Origin: an uncultured Pseudomonadota bacterium
GTDB taxonomy: Bacteria; Pseudomonadota; Gammaproteobacteria; Steroidobacterales; Steroidobacteraceae
NCBI GenBank assembly: GCA_902826635.1
Contig: CADEFQ010000012.1
Location: 7,019 to 71,018, forward strand
DNA: 64,000 nt
Direction of reading: 5' to 3'
The translations under genes were made by a program, and so were the position numbers. Each line of letters opens with the position of its first letter. Positions within the stretch are counted from its first letter, which is position 1. The notes under the pieces are model-generated. The model ran no database searches, was not told where the DNA came from, and was given only the letters and a program-made list of their open reading frames with translations. Shown piece by piece: positions 36,129 to 44,763 of the stretch.

Positions 36129-37055
36129 ATGGATCGCGATGGACCGATGATCGGAATGTTGATCGGCCTGGCCTGCATGACGCTCACGGGCGTCGCCCAA
36201 GCGGCGCAGGAAGTCAAAGAGCCGGTGATCCCAACCTGTGACTCGAAGATCGGCACGCTCGCAGTCACGGAACCCGAGAACAAGTGGTGGATTCCACTCA
36301 ACCTCGAATCACCCGAGGCCTTGATCAAGGTGTTCGTGTCGCAGTCCAAGTGCTTCACGCTGCTCGATCGTGGCAAGGGCCTCGCGGCCGCCCAGCAGGA
36401 ACGCGCATTGGCCGGCTCCGGCGAAATGCGCGGCGGATCCAACATCGGCAAGGGCCAGATGAAGGCGGCCGACTACGTGCTCGTCCCCGACGTCGTCAAC
36501 CGGAATGCCAACTCCGGTGGCAAGGGCATCGGCGGCCTCCTCGGCGGCATGATCGGTGGCGTGGCGGGCGCGGTTGCCGGCGGCATCAGCTTGAAGAGCA
36601 AGACCGCGGACGTCGTGCTGACCCTCACCGATGTGCGTTCGACCGAACAGGTCGCGCTCCAGCAGGGCCACGCGAAAAAGACCGACCTTGGCTGGGCCGG
36701 CGGCGGCGGCGCGTTCTTCGGCGGGTTTGCCGCCGCGGGCGCCAGCGGCTACGCCAACACCGAAATCGGCCAGGTCGTGACGATGGCCTATCTCGATGCC
36801 TTCTCGAAGCTGGTCACCGACGTCAAGCAGATCCAGCCGAATGCCAAGGCAGACAACGTCTCGCAGTCAGTGACGATGGCCAAGCCCGGCAAGCTGTACG
36901 AAACGCCGAGCACCAAGGGCAAGGTCGTGCGCGACCTCGATGCCGGCATGACGCTCTACCCCTCGGGAGAGAAGCAGGGCATCTGGTGGAAGGTGTCCGA
37001 CGAACTCGGCAACGAGGGCTGGGCGCCGTCGACGCTGTTCCAGCTGGCGAAATAG
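36129..37055 (+). CDS. CsgG-like exported protein with C-terminal SH3 domain
   Basis: 308 aa with a signal peptide (MIGMLIGLACMTLTGVAQAA). The body resembles the CsgG/curli-secretion fold: SQSKCFTLLDRGKGLAAAQQERALAGSG, ADYVLVPDVV, a Gly-rich membrane-active stretch (GIGGLLGGMIGGVAGAVAGG) and VVLTLTDVRSTEQVALQQGHA. From about residue 245 a bacterial SH3-like domain follows (PGKLYETPSTKGKVVRDLDAG ... WWKVSDELGNEGWAPSTLFQL). No lipobox is clear. No csgA, csgE or csgF is nearby, so a curli role is not supported. Start ATG 36129, near a GGGGAGG site. Confidence 0.78.
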   Translation: MDRDGPMIGMLIGLACMTLTGVAQAAQEVKEPVIPTCDSKIGTLAVTEPENKWWIPLNLESPEALIKVFVSQSKCFTLLDRGKGLAAAQQERALAGSGEMRGGSNIGKGQMKAADYVLVPDVVNRNANSGGKGIGGLLGGMIGGVAGAVAGGISLKSKTADVVLTLTDVRSTEQVALQQGHAKKTDLGWAGGGGAFFGGFAAAGASGYANTEIGQVVTMAYLDAFSKLVTDVKQIQPNAKADNVSQSVTMAKPGKLYETPSTKGKVVRDLDAGMTLYPSGEKQGIWWKVSDELGNEGWAPSTLFQLAK

Positions 37056-37071
37056 TCCGGGAAGCAGGCCC

Positions 37072-37104
37072 GCTGCCCGCGCGCAATCGTCACCGCGCGG
37101 CAGC
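37072..37104 (+). terminator. GC hairpin after the CsgG-like gene
   Basis: GCTGC + CGCGCG pairs with CGCGCG + GCAGC (37072-37083 with 37094-37104), 11 bp with one bulged C and a 10-base loop, starting 17 bases after the stop. There is no T-run, so termination would need Rho or be partial. Confidence 0.4.
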
Positions 37105-37716
37105 GGATCGGATCGATTTGGGCGGCTGCAGCGTCTTGATGGGCCTCTCCGGCGTGCACCCGATCAATCAGCGCAAGCCGATCCTACAGTCAGCGAGCAT
37201 GATCACTCGCTACCTGCTGCAGGGATCGGTTGAGACCGACGGGGCAACTCCTGTGGCGACGTCTCGGCAAGTCGAAATCGAAGACTACAACCGCCCCACT
37301 TCCCACCAATCTTCGCTTTGTCCGGCTTGCCGCTGCAGCCGTGCAAAGTCTCTCATTCTCGCCAGCGACTCGCCCGGGAAGGTCGGTGGAGCCGTGCACG
37401 GCGTTTCCGGCAAGCGGCGAACGGACGGGTCGCGCTGATGGGTGAGCAGGACGCCTGACAGGATGATGATTATCCCGACCAGCGGGGGTATCGGAGAGCG
37501 TCGAAAAATAAACATATGGGGCGTGCCGGGGTTCCAGGTGAGAGGCGGACCGCGGAGCCGCGTTGACCACCAAGTGCCGACATTGTGGGCGGAGCGGGAC
37601 ACGGCATCGCGACGGCCGGCGACACGAAGCAAGCAAAAACGGACATTAAGCCAGTGACACTGTGCGGACTCGGCCGTTTCTTGTTGCATACTGCGCCTCA
37701 TGGGAGATGTCCGAAA
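37105..37716. other. Gene-poor stretch before the AraC regulator
   Basis: About 610 bases with no gene I can support. Short frames occur on both strands. The most notable starts at 37514 on the minus strand (MFIFRRSPIPPLVGIIIILSG), one possible membrane helix with no clear ribosome-binding site. Base composition is more even than the flanks, as in an old insertion or gene remnant. It probably holds the promoter of the regulator that starts at 37717. Confidence 0.4.
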
Positions 37717-38736
37717 ATGCGCGCGCAGTCATCAATGATCGACCTGCTGTTTGTCATCGCGCCGCACTCGCTGCTGCTCGACATCGCCGGGCCGGCGGAG
37801 GCATTCCGTCTGGCCAATCTTCATCGCGCCGATCGCGGGCTGCCGCCGAAGTTCCGGCTGCGCTTTGCCGGCGCTTCGCAGACCACGGTGACCTCGGTGG
37901 GCTTGTCGCTCGACCATCTCGAGGTGCTGCCGAGGGTATTGCGATCACCGACCTGGACGGTGGTGGTGGGCCAGCCGAGTGCGTACGCACACAAGGCCAC
38001 TCCGGCCATTCATACGCTCGCGCGATATCTTTCGCAGACGCTGCGCGGACACCTGCTGGCACCCGGAAGTCCGCACCGGCTGGTCACGATCTGCTCCGGT
38101 ACCGTGCTCGCCGCACGCGCCGGGTTACTGGATAACCGCCAGTGCACCACGCATCACCATCTGATCGGGCTGCTGAGGACTCTGGCGCCCCGGGCGCGGG
38201 TGGTCGAGAACCGCGTGTTCCTGGTCGATGGACCCCTCGCGTCCAGCGCCGGCGTCACCGCGGGCATCGATCTCGCCCTGCATTTGATCGCGGGCGAATG
38301 CGGCGATTCGCTGGCTGCCAGCGTGGCCGAAGACATGGTGGTCTATCTGCGCCGCTCGTCGCTTGATCCGGAGTTGTCGCCGTTTCTTGCCCATCGGCGA
38401 CATACGCATGCGGCCGTGCACCGCGTGCAGGATGCAATCAATGCAGCGCCGGAACGAGACTGGGACATGGCTGCCTTGGCTGCATTGGCTCATGTCACTG
38501 AGCGTCATCTGCTGCGACTGTTCGTTCTGCATGCCGGAGTATCACCACTGCAGTTCCTTGCAACCATTCGACTGGAGCGTGCGCGCCAGTCGCTGGAACA
38601 CGGCTCGAACGTCACCGTCGCTGCCGAGGCCGCAGGTTTCTCGTCCGGATTGCGGCTGCGCCGCGCCTGGCAAAAAAAATGGGGCGGATCGCCTCGCGAT
38701 GCGCGGGTGACCGCGGCGGTGTCCAGAGCGAGTTGA
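37717..38736 (+). CDS. GlxA-family AraC transcriptional regulator
   Basis: 339 aa. The N-terminal half is a DJ-1/PfpI-type amidotransferase-like sensor fold (MIDLLFVIAPHSLLLDIAGPAEAFRLAN ... TICSGTVLAARAGLLDN). The C-terminal half is an AraC DNA-binding domain (NAAPERDWDMAALAALAHVTERHLLRLFVLHAGVSPLQFLATIRLERARQSLEHG). Such regulators control catabolic genes such as carnitine or amide use. The ATG at 37717 is used; 37735 is also possible. It is just upstream of the Tat amidase and may control it (inference). A second GlxA-type regulator lies at 62451. Confidence 0.88.
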   Translation: MRAQSSMIDLLFVIAPHSLLLDIAGPAEAFRLANLHRADRGLPPKFRLRFAGASQTTVTSVGLSLDHLEVLPRVLRSPTWTVVVGQPSAYAHKATPAIHTLARYLSQTLRGHLLAPGSPHRLVTICSGTVLAARAGLLDNRQCTTHHHLIGLLRTLAPRARVVENRVFLVDGPLASSAGVTAGIDLALHLIAGECGDSLAASVAEDMVVYLRRSSLDPELSPFLAHRRHTHAAVHRVQDAINAAPERDWDMAALAALAHVTERHLLRLFVLHAGVSPLQFLATIRLERARQSLEHGSNVTVAAEAAGFSSGLRLRRAWQKKWGGSPRDARVTAAVSRAS

Positions 38737-38907
38737 CCACGGCCCCGGCGTCCCGGGTCCCGGCCCGAGTACCGTGATCGAACCGAGGTGTACATCGCGG
38801 TGATTGCTGCTCCGCGGCGCGCTCTTCGGCGCGTTTGTGCGATCCTTCTCGCGCACTGCGGTCCGTGCAGTTCGTCTCGCGCCGACGATCAACACAGGGG
38901 GCATTGG

Positions 38908-40443
38908 ATGAGCGACTCACTGACCCGCAGAACGATGCTGAAGGCGCTCGGCGGCGCAGCCGCCGGGTCCGCAATCGCACCTGTCGCTGCGGCGAGGTCC
39001 GCGGAGGAGCGCTTGCCGCGCAGCGCGGTGCGCGAGTTGTCGTCTCCTCTGCATTTCTCGTCCGCCGCTGCGCTCGCCAGAGCCATTCGCGCGAAGCGTA
39101 TGAGCTCTGAAGATGTGACGCGCGCATTCCTCGCACGCATCCGCGCGGTCAATCCAAAGATCCATGCCGTGATGCAGGTGCAGTGGGAGGCTGCGATCGT
39201 GCAGGCCCGGAACGCCGACGCGCGGTTGATGCGCGATGAGCCGCTCGGGCCGCTGCACGGCGTGCCGATCACCATCAAGGATTCGCTCGATACGGCGGGG
39301 ATTGTCTCGACCGCCGGGACCAAGGGCCGCGCACAGTTCGTCCCGGCACGGGATGCGGCCGTCGTTGCGCGCCTGAAGGCCGCCGGCGCCATCGTCATCG
39401 GGAAGTCCAATACGCCCGAACTGACGCTGCACGGCTTTTCCGAGAACCTGATCTACGAGCGCACCAACAACCCCTACAACCTCGCGCGCAGTCCGATGGG
39501 CAGCAGCGGCGGCGCCGGGGCGATCGTCGCAGCGGGTGGCTCGGCTTTCGACATCGGCTCGGACACCGGCGGGAGCGTTCGCATTCCGGCGCACGTCAAC
39601 GGCGTCTGTGGACTGATACCCACGGCCGGGCGGATTGCCAGGACCGGCCACATCATCACTTACGACACGTTCGATCAGTCTCTGACCACCCTCGGCCCGC
39701 TCGCCCGGTATGTCGAAGACCTCGAGACGATCCTGCCCATCATCGCCGGTAGCGACGGCATCGATCCGTTTGCCTACGACCTGCCGATGGGTGACTCGCG
39801 AGCCATAGACATCGCGCGACTGTCGTTTGCCTTCTATGTCGACAATGGTACCGCCAAGCCGGTCGCGTCGATCGACGAGGCTTTGCGGCAAGCCGCAAAC
39901 CGACTCGCGGGTGCCGGCGCGCGGATCGAGGAGCGGCGGCCGCCGGGGACGGACGAGGCACTCGACCTGCTGTGGACGATCCTCGGTGGCGACGGCGGCT
40001 ATGCGGTCCAACGGATACTCACTGACAGCGGGACGACGGAGGTCGCGCCCTACCTCGCAGGGGCGTTGGGAGATCCCGCGCGATTCGACAAGCCCGCGTT
40101 GTCGCACCGGCAGTTCGCAAACTTCTTCATGAAATGGCACGTCTACAAGAGTCGCATGACGCACTTCTTTGCCGACTACGACGTCATGCTGTGTCCGGCG
40201 TCCGCCATCGCGGCGCCGACGCACGACACGGATATCAAGTCACTCGAAGCGACGATGTTGTCGTACACGGCGCCGTTCAGCATCACGGGCTGGCCGGTGG
40301 CGGTGGTCCGGGTGGGCACGTCGGAGGAAGGGCTTCCGATCGGCGTACAGATCGTCGGCAAGCCGTTCCAGGAGCACGTGGTGCTGGCTGTGGCGCGATT
40401 CCTCGAGCGAGAGTTCGGCGGATTCGTCGCGCCGGAAATCTGA
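38908..40443 (+). CDS. Tat-exported amidase-signature hydrolase
   Basis: 511 aa. Tat signal: SLTRRTMLKALGGAAAGSAIAPVAAA. Amidase signature domain: the catalytic Lys is in PITIKDSLDTAG, the bridging Ser in SPMGSSGGAGAIVAAGG and the nucleophile Ser in DIGSDTGGSVRIPA, so the Ser-cisSer-Lys triad is complete. It hydrolyses an amide or ester bond outside the cytoplasm; the substrate is unknown. The ATG at 38908 follows ACAGGGGG. It is followed after 143 bases by a flavoprotein dehydrogenase on the same strand. No close paralogue is visible here. Confidence 0.9.
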   Translation: MSDSLTRRTMLKALGGAAAGSAIAPVAAARSAEERLPRSAVRELSSPLHFSSAAALARAIRAKRMSSEDVTRAFLARIRAVNPKIHAVMQVQWEAAIVQARNADARLMRDEPLGPLHGVPITIKDSLDTAGIVSTAGTKGRAQFVPARDAAVVARLKAAGAIVIGKSNTPELTLHGFSENLIYERTNNPYNLARSPMGSSGGAGAIVAAGGSAFDIGSDTGGSVRIPAHVNGVCGLIPTAGRIARTGHIITYDTFDQSLTTLGPLARYVEDLETILPIIAGSDGIDPFAYDLPMGDSRAIDIARLSFAFYVDNGTAKPVASIDEALRQAANRLAGAGARIEERRPPGTDEALDLLWTILGGDGGYAVQRILTDSGTTEVAPYLAGALGDPARFDKPALSHRQFANFFMKWHVYKSRMTHFFADYDVMLCPASAIAAPTHDTDIKSLEATMLSYTAPFSITGWPVAVVRVGTSEEGLPIGVQIVGKPFQEHVVLAVARFLEREFGGFVAPEI

Positions 40444-40586
40444 GGCTGGCGCGCTGCGTGACGTGCGACGCGGCGACGCGATTGCGCCCATGGGGTTCCT
40501 GTTGTGGGTACAACCCGAAGTTGTTGTGCAGGGCCGGACCGCCGTTGCAGAGTGTCCGCACTTTCTCTCAATCGTGAGTGCACATC

Positions 40587-42089
40587 ATGGCCAGCCTTGC
40601 CGGAATCGAACACTGGGATGAAGAAGCGGACGTCGTGATCGTCGGCTACGGATTGGCGGGCGCGACGGCCGCGATTGAAGCGCGCGATCGGGATCCGGGC
40701 GCCGACATCCTGATCCTCGAGAAGTTGGGCGCGCAACATGCCGGCGGCAACAGTCGTGTGTCAGGCCAATCGCTGTTGATCTCCAAGGACAAGGAGGCGC
40801 TCAAGGACTATCAGCGCGCCCTGAGCCGACCCAATCCGATCCCCGAAGAGATGCTCGACGCGTGGGCGGCCCGCATGGTGGAACTGGAGCCTTACATCGA
40901 GGCTCGAGCCAAGGAAGCCGGGGCGCGCTATATCCACAGTGCCGGGTGGAGCGAACGCGGGCGCATCCTGGAGTTTCCCGAGTACGGTGCCGAACAGGCG
41001 GTGGCCCATACGGCCACGATTCTTCCGGTGCCGAGCGGTGTGTGGCTCGCCTTCGAGGCCTGCGTGAAGCGGCGACGCATCCGGATCGCCCACGACACCC
41101 CCATCGTCGACCTGGTGCAGGACCCTGACACGCTCGAGGTGTTCGGTGTCATCGCGCAGCGCGGCGAGCGGCGCATCGCCGTCAAGGCGAAGCGGGCCGT
41201 GGTGATGGCATGCGGCGGCTTCGAGAATAATCTCGACATGCAGCGCAACTATTTCGGCCTCGCGCACTGCGCGCCGCTCGGCACGCCCGGGAATACGGGC
41301 GACGGTATCCGCATTCTGCAGAAGGCGGGCGCGGCCCTGTGGCACTTGCGGAACCAGGGGCAGTCTGGCGGAATCTGGCCGGGCTTCCGCTTTCCGGGGC
41401 ACGATACGGTATTCCTGCGCACGCTCTTCTGGCAGAGCTTCAGCTGGATCGACATCGCGAGCGACGATCAGCGCTTCTTCGACGAAACGGCCGAATGGCA
41501 ACTCACCCACTACAAGCAGAAACTGCAAGGCGAGTACATCGACACGCCGCATCATCGCGTGGGCCGCATGCACATGCTGTTCGACGAGACGACGCGGCGG
41601 CACAACCGGCTGGTGACCGAAGTGATGACCTGGAACTCGGTCGTGGAAGGCTACGGCTGGAGCGAAGACAACGCGAACGAGATCGAGCGGGGCTGGATTG
41701 TCCGGGGCGAAAGCATCGAGGACCTGGCCGCGCGCATCGGGCGCGACCCCACTGCCGTGGCGGCGACGGTCGATCGCTACAATCGCGCCTGCCGCGAGGG
41801 CGTCGATACGGAGTTCGGCCGCAATGCGGCCACATTGCAACCCATCGCGGCGCCTCCGTATTACGCCATCGAGATTGTTCCTGCGATCGTCTGCACCGGC
41901 GGCGGCGCGCGGCGCAACATCGAGTCCGAGGTACTGGATCACGCTGGCCGTCCGATCGCGCGTCTGTACGAAGCGGGCGAGCTCGGTTCGATGTTCTCGA
42001 ACCTGTACCAGAACGGCTCGTACCTGACCGAAGCGATGATTTCGGGACGCGCTGCGGGGCGAAACGCCGTCGCGCGTTCCCCGTGGTGA
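40587..42089 (+). CDS. FAD-dependent dehydrogenase (fumarate reductase/3-ketosteroid dehydrogenase-like)
   Basis: 500-aa flavoprotein with the FAD-binding motif DVVIVGYGLAGATAAIEARD near the N-terminus, GGNSRVSGQSLL, the ACGGFENN turn and the C-terminal GGGARRNIESEVLDHAGRPIARLYEAGELGS with LYQNGSYLTEAMISGRAAG. The layout fits the succinate dehydrogenase/fumarate reductase flavoprotein superfamily, in which 3-ketosteroid delta-1-dehydrogenases and urocanate reductases are placed. No Tat signal and no haem motif. Start ATG 40587; a GTG at 40578 is also in frame. It is 3 nt from a 63-aa gene and upstream of a LysR gene, so it is probably a catabolic step. Confidence 0.88.
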   Translation: MASLAGIEHWDEEADVVIVGYGLAGATAAIEARDRDPGADILILEKLGAQHAGGNSRVSGQSLLISKDKEALKDYQRALSRPNPIPEEMLDAWAARMVELEPYIEARAKEAGARYIHSAGWSERGRILEFPEYGAEQAVAHTATILPVPSGVWLAFEACVKRRRIRIAHDTPIVDLVQDPDTLEVFGVIAQRGERRIAVKAKRAVVMACGGFENNLDMQRNYFGLAHCAPLGTPGNTGDGIRILQKAGAALWHLRNQGQSGGIWPGFRFPGHDTVFLRTLFWQSFSWIDIASDDQRFFDETAEWQLTHYKQKLQGEYIDTPHHRVGRMHMLFDETTRRHNRLVTEVMTWNSVVEGYGWSEDNANEIERGWIVRGESIEDLAARIGRDPTAVAATVDRYNRACREGVDTEFGRNAATLQPIAAPPYYAIEIVPAIVCTGGGARRNIESEVLDHAGRPIARLYEAGELGSMFSNLYQNGSYLTEAMISGRAAGRNAVARSPW

Positions 42090-42092
42090 AAC

Positions 42093-42284
42093 ATGCGTGT
42101 CAAAACTCCGGCGATGAAGCTCGACGTGCAGCTCGAGAGCGCCCGCAAGCAGGGCGGCGAGCTGCAGTTCACGGGACTTGCGGGCCTGCTACCGTGCGAA
42201 GTGACGCTGGCGCCCGCCGAGTTGCGGCGCGTGCTGGCCATGGTGCTGAGGCCGTCGATCCTGGGCCTGCTGCTCAGGAAATGA
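42093..42284 (+). CDS. Small hypothetical protein (63 aa)
   Basis: MRVKTPAMKLDVQLESARKQ, then FTGLAGLLPCEVTLAPAELRRVLAMVLRPSILGLLLRK. It starts 3 bases after the flavoprotein stop and ends 7 bases before the LysR start, so it fills the gap exactly. Coding bias is like that of its neighbours. No motif is recognised; a hydrophobic, helix-prone C-terminal half is visible. It may be a co-translated accessory of the flavoprotein. Confidence 0.6.
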   Translation: MRVKTPAMKLDVQLESARKQGGELQFTGLAGLLPCEVTLAPAELRRVLAMVLRPSILGLLLRK

Positions 42285-42291
42285 GGCGGCC

Positions 42292-43230
42292 GTGGAGCTG
42301 AAGCAGCTGCGTTACTTCCTGGCGGTCGTCAGGCTCGGCAGTTTCTCCGCGGCTGCCGAGGAACTCGGGCGTACCCAGCAGGCCGTGAGCAAGGGGGTAC
42401 AGCAGCTCGAGGAGCGGCTCGGCGTCCGGCTGGTGGATCGCAGCGCGCGGCAACCGCGTCCGACGGCTTTCGGCGAACTGCTGCTCAGGCACGCGAACAC
42501 CGTAGACGCCGCCTTGCACGGGTTCGAACGCGAACTCGAAGCCATGCGTGCGCCGGACGTCGCGCCGCTTCGAATCGGAGCGAGCGCCACGGCGTCGAGC
42601 CGCATCGTATCCGCGGCTGTCATGAAGCTGCGCGAACAGCGACCCGGTCTCGCTTGCCACGTCTTCGGCGGCATCGACGTCGACCTGCTACCGCGCCTGG
42701 AACGCAGCGACCTGGATCTGGTCGTGGCTTTGCACACGCAGCCGGACCTGGGTCGCGACCTGAGCTCCGAAGTGCTGGGATACGAGACCTACGTGGTCGT
42801 CGCAGGGCGCGATCATCCGTTGGCGGGCGCGGCCACCCTTTCGGCACGCGATCTCGCGGCACAGGACTGGCTCGAAGGCATCAATCTGGGAGAAGTGAAA
42901 GGCGCCCTGCACGGTGCTTTCGAAGCGCAATCGCTCCCGCCGCCCGTCGCGGTACTCGAATCCACTTCGCCCGAGTTTGCCCGCAGCGTGCTCGCGAGCG
43001 GAAAGCTCGTCAGCGTCCTGCCCCTTTCACTGCTGGAATCCGACTTCGCGAGCGGCAGGTTGCGGCGCCTGCGGGTGCCGGGCTTCGAATGGTCGCGGCC
43101 ACTGACGTTGTTTCGCCGGCGCGGGCCCGAGTTGCGTCCGGGCGTGCTGGCCTGCGTCGACGCCCTGCACCACGCCGCGGCGAGTCTGCCCGCCGCGCCG
43201 CGATTGCCGCTCGTGGAGGTGGTGTCGTGA
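42292..43230 (+). CDS. LysR family transcriptional regulator
   Basis: 312 aa starting at a GTG (MELKQLRYFLAVVRLGSFSAAAEELGRTQQAVSKGVQQLEERLGVRLVDRS), a typical LysR winged helix. The C-terminal periplasmic-binding-protein-like effector domain follows (LRIGASATASSRIVSAAVMKLREQRPGL ... LVVALHTQPDLGRDL ... VVVAGRDHPLAG). It lies downstream of the flavoprotein and the 63-aa gene on the same strand, so it may be autoregulated with them. The 3' end faces the convergent VOC gene. Confidence 0.92.
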   Translation: MELKQLRYFLAVVRLGSFSAAAEELGRTQQAVSKGVQQLEERLGVRLVDRSARQPRPTAFGELLLRHANTVDAALHGFERELEAMRAPDVAPLRIGASATASSRIVSAAVMKLREQRPGLACHVFGGIDVDLLPRLERSDLDLVVALHTQPDLGRDLSSEVLGYETYVVVAGRDHPLAGAATLSARDLAAQDWLEGINLGEVKGALHGAFEAQSLPPPVAVLESTSPEFARSVLASGKLVSVLPLSLLESDFASGRLRRLRVPGFEWSRPLTLFRRRGPELRPGVLACVDALHHAAASLPAAPRLPLVEVVS

Positions 43231-43246
43231 CGGGCGCGGCGAGCTG

Positions 43247-43753
43247 TCAGCTGTTCGCCGCTCGCTGGACAGGCTCAAAACCCATTACGCTCACCGGAAT
43301 TCCGTCGGGATCGAAGAAAATCATCTCCGTGTAGCGTCCGGCAGGCATCTTTGGACTATCGGTCGGTTTGTCGTACCCCTGCGGGCGCAACACGAAGTCG
43401 TATCCTTGTGCTTCGAGGTCGTGCGCGATGGCGTCGATCTGCGATGTCGTCAGCACGATTGCCGCCTGACCAAACGACAGCCGGTCCTTGCGCGGCAGCG
43501 GCAGCGAATCGGGCGCGGGCTGCGCACCTTGCAGCGCATACAGGCCAATCCAGCCGTAGTCGGTGCCGGCGGGCGCGAGGTGCACCATGCGCATGCGACC
43601 GTCCTGGTAACCCACCATGCCCATGATTGCGGGGCCGGAGAGAGTCTTGTCCTCGACGACCTCGAGACCGAGCAAGTCGCGATACAGCGCGAGCGAACGG
43701 TCGATGTCACGTACCCAGATCGTGACGCGCTTGACGGGTCCGGTGCGACTCAT
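43247..43753 (-). CDS. VOC superfamily protein (glyoxalase/dioxygenase fold)
   Basis: 168 aa with paired beta-alpha-beta-beta-beta units of the VOC fold: VKRVTIWVRDIDRSLALYRDLLGLEVVEDKTL, then AAIVLTTSQIDAIAHDLEAQGYDFVLRPQGYDK ... EMIFFDPDGIPVSVMGFEP. The metal-ligand pattern is not a clear glyoxalase I one, so function (isomerase, dioxygenase or resistance protein) is open. Start ATG 43753 is 15 bases from the divergent LysR start at 43769, so at least one promoter must lie inside a gene. It ends convergent with the other LysR gene. Confidence 0.85.
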   Translation of the reverse strand: MSRTGPVKRVTIWVRDIDRSLALYRDLLGLEVVEDKTLSGPAIMGMVGYQDGRMRMVHLAPAGTDYGWIGLYALQGAQPAPDSLPLPRKDRLSFGQAAIVLTTSQIDAIAHDLEAQGYDFVLRPQGYDKPTDSPKMPAGRYTEMIFFDPDGIPVSVMGFEPVQRAANS

Positions 43754-43768
43754 GATGATTCCTTGGCG

Positions 43769-44674
43769 ATGGAAATGAGGCAGTTGCGCCACTTCCTGGC
43801 GCTGATGGAGACGAAAAGCTACTGGCGCGCGGCGGAGTCATGCGGCATCACCCCGCAGGCGCTCAGCAAGAGCATCCGGCGCTTCGAGGAGCATCTCGGC
43901 GTGCGGCTGTTCGACCGCGACACGCGCTCGGTGAAGCCGACCCTGTTTGCCGGGCAGATCGCGAACTACGCGCGCAACATCGACGCCGAGGCTCGCAGCC
44001 TGCGCCGTTCGCTCGACACGTTGCTGGGCGCCGGCACCAACCAGCTGGTGGTGGGGGCGGGGGCGGCGGCCGCCACGAAGATCGTGGTCGAGGCGGTTCT
44101 CGCAGTACGCGCGCACAACCCGACGCTTGCTGTCACCGTGCTCGAAGGCACTTTCGAGGAAATGGTGCCGCTCTTGATGAATGGCAAGGTCGACGTGGTC
44201 GTCAGCATCATGACGACAGACGTCGTCGACCGACTGATCGACTATCGGGTTCTGCAGGTCGAGCGATACCACGTCTACGCACGCGCCGGTCATCCGCTCG
44301 CCGGTTGCAAGCAGGTTCCGCTCTCGAGGCTGCTGGAGTTTCCATGGATCGCGGGTGCCGATGAGGACCGTGTCTCCGAAGACGTGGCAGCGAGCTTTCG
44401 TTCGGTCGGGCTCGAAGCTCCGACGGCGGCGTTCCGCACGAATTCCGTGTCGTTCGCGATCAACCTCGTGATGCAATGTGATGCGCTGTTCCTTCTGCCT
44501 GCCGAGACGGTGAGTCGCGACGTCATCGCAGGAAGGCTGGCCGCGATCGACGTGAACGCCGAGCAGTGGACTCGTCCGACGGTCGCCTTCTACCGCAAGA
44601 ACAGTACCCGCTCGCCCGACTCCATCCTGCTCCTGCAGGAATTGAAGCGCATCGTGGAGCGCAGCGCGTCCTGA
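43769..44674 (+). CDS. LysR family transcriptional regulator
   Basis: 301 aa: helix-turn-helix MRQLRHFLALMETKSYWRAAESCGITPQALSKSIRRFEEHLGVRLFDRDTRS and effector domain (NQLVVGAGAAAATKIVVEAVLAVRAHNPTLAVTVLEG ... VDVVVSIMTTDVVDRLIDYRVLQVERYHVYARAGHPLAG). Start ATG 43769, or 43775. It is divergent from the VOC gene and ends 89 bases before the TonB receptor, with an 11-bp inverted repeat just after the stop. It is a likely controller of the receptor operon. Confidence 0.92.
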   Translation: MEMRQLRHFLALMETKSYWRAAESCGITPQALSKSIRRFEEHLGVRLFDRDTRSVKPTLFAGQIANYARNIDAEARSLRRSLDTLLGAGTNQLVVGAGAAAATKIVVEAVLAVRAHNPTLAVTVLEGTFEEMVPLLMNGKVDVVVSIMTTDVVDRLIDYRVLQVERYHVYARAGHPLAGCKQVPLSRLLEFPWIAGADEDRVSEDVAASFRSVGLEAPTAAFRTNSVSFAINLVMQCDALFLLPAETVSRDVIAGRLAAIDVNAEQWTRPTVAFYRKNSTRSPDSILLLQELKRIVERSAS

Positions 44675-44680
44675 GGCAAA

Positions 44681-44713
44681 CAACTTCCGGTTGTCGATAA
44701 AGACCGGAAGTTG
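44681..44713 (+). promoter_or_regulatory. Perfect 11-bp inverted repeat between lysR and the TonB receptor
   Basis: CAACTTCCGGT (44681-44691) pairs perfectly with ACCGGAAGTTG (44703-44713) across an 11-base centre. The arms and spacing suit a dimeric regulator operator such as a LysR or MarR site. It could equally be a hairpin ending the lysR transcript, although no T-run follows. Confidence 0.55.
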
Positions 44714-44724
44714 ATGGCTCGGGC

Positions 44725-44760
44725 GATCTCCGGCCGTCGATACTCGGCCGAAAGGAGATC
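44725..44760 (+). promoter_or_regulatory. Hairpin that covers the ribosome-binding site of the TonB receptor
   Basis: GATCTCC (44725-44731) pairs perfectly with GGAGATC (44754-44760), and inside it GGCCG (44732-44736) pairs with CGGCC (44745-44749), leaving an AAA bulge. The 3' arm contains the AAGGAG ribosome-binding site (44752-44757), seven bases before the receptor ATG at 44764. Folding would hide the site, so translation may be controlled. Confidence 0.6.
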
Positions 44761-44763
44761 ACT

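Noticed and set aside
37285-37701. Possible minus-strand gene with one hydrophobic segment in the gene-poor stretch
   Set aside because: No ribosome-binding site, no recognised family, and only one weak membrane helix.
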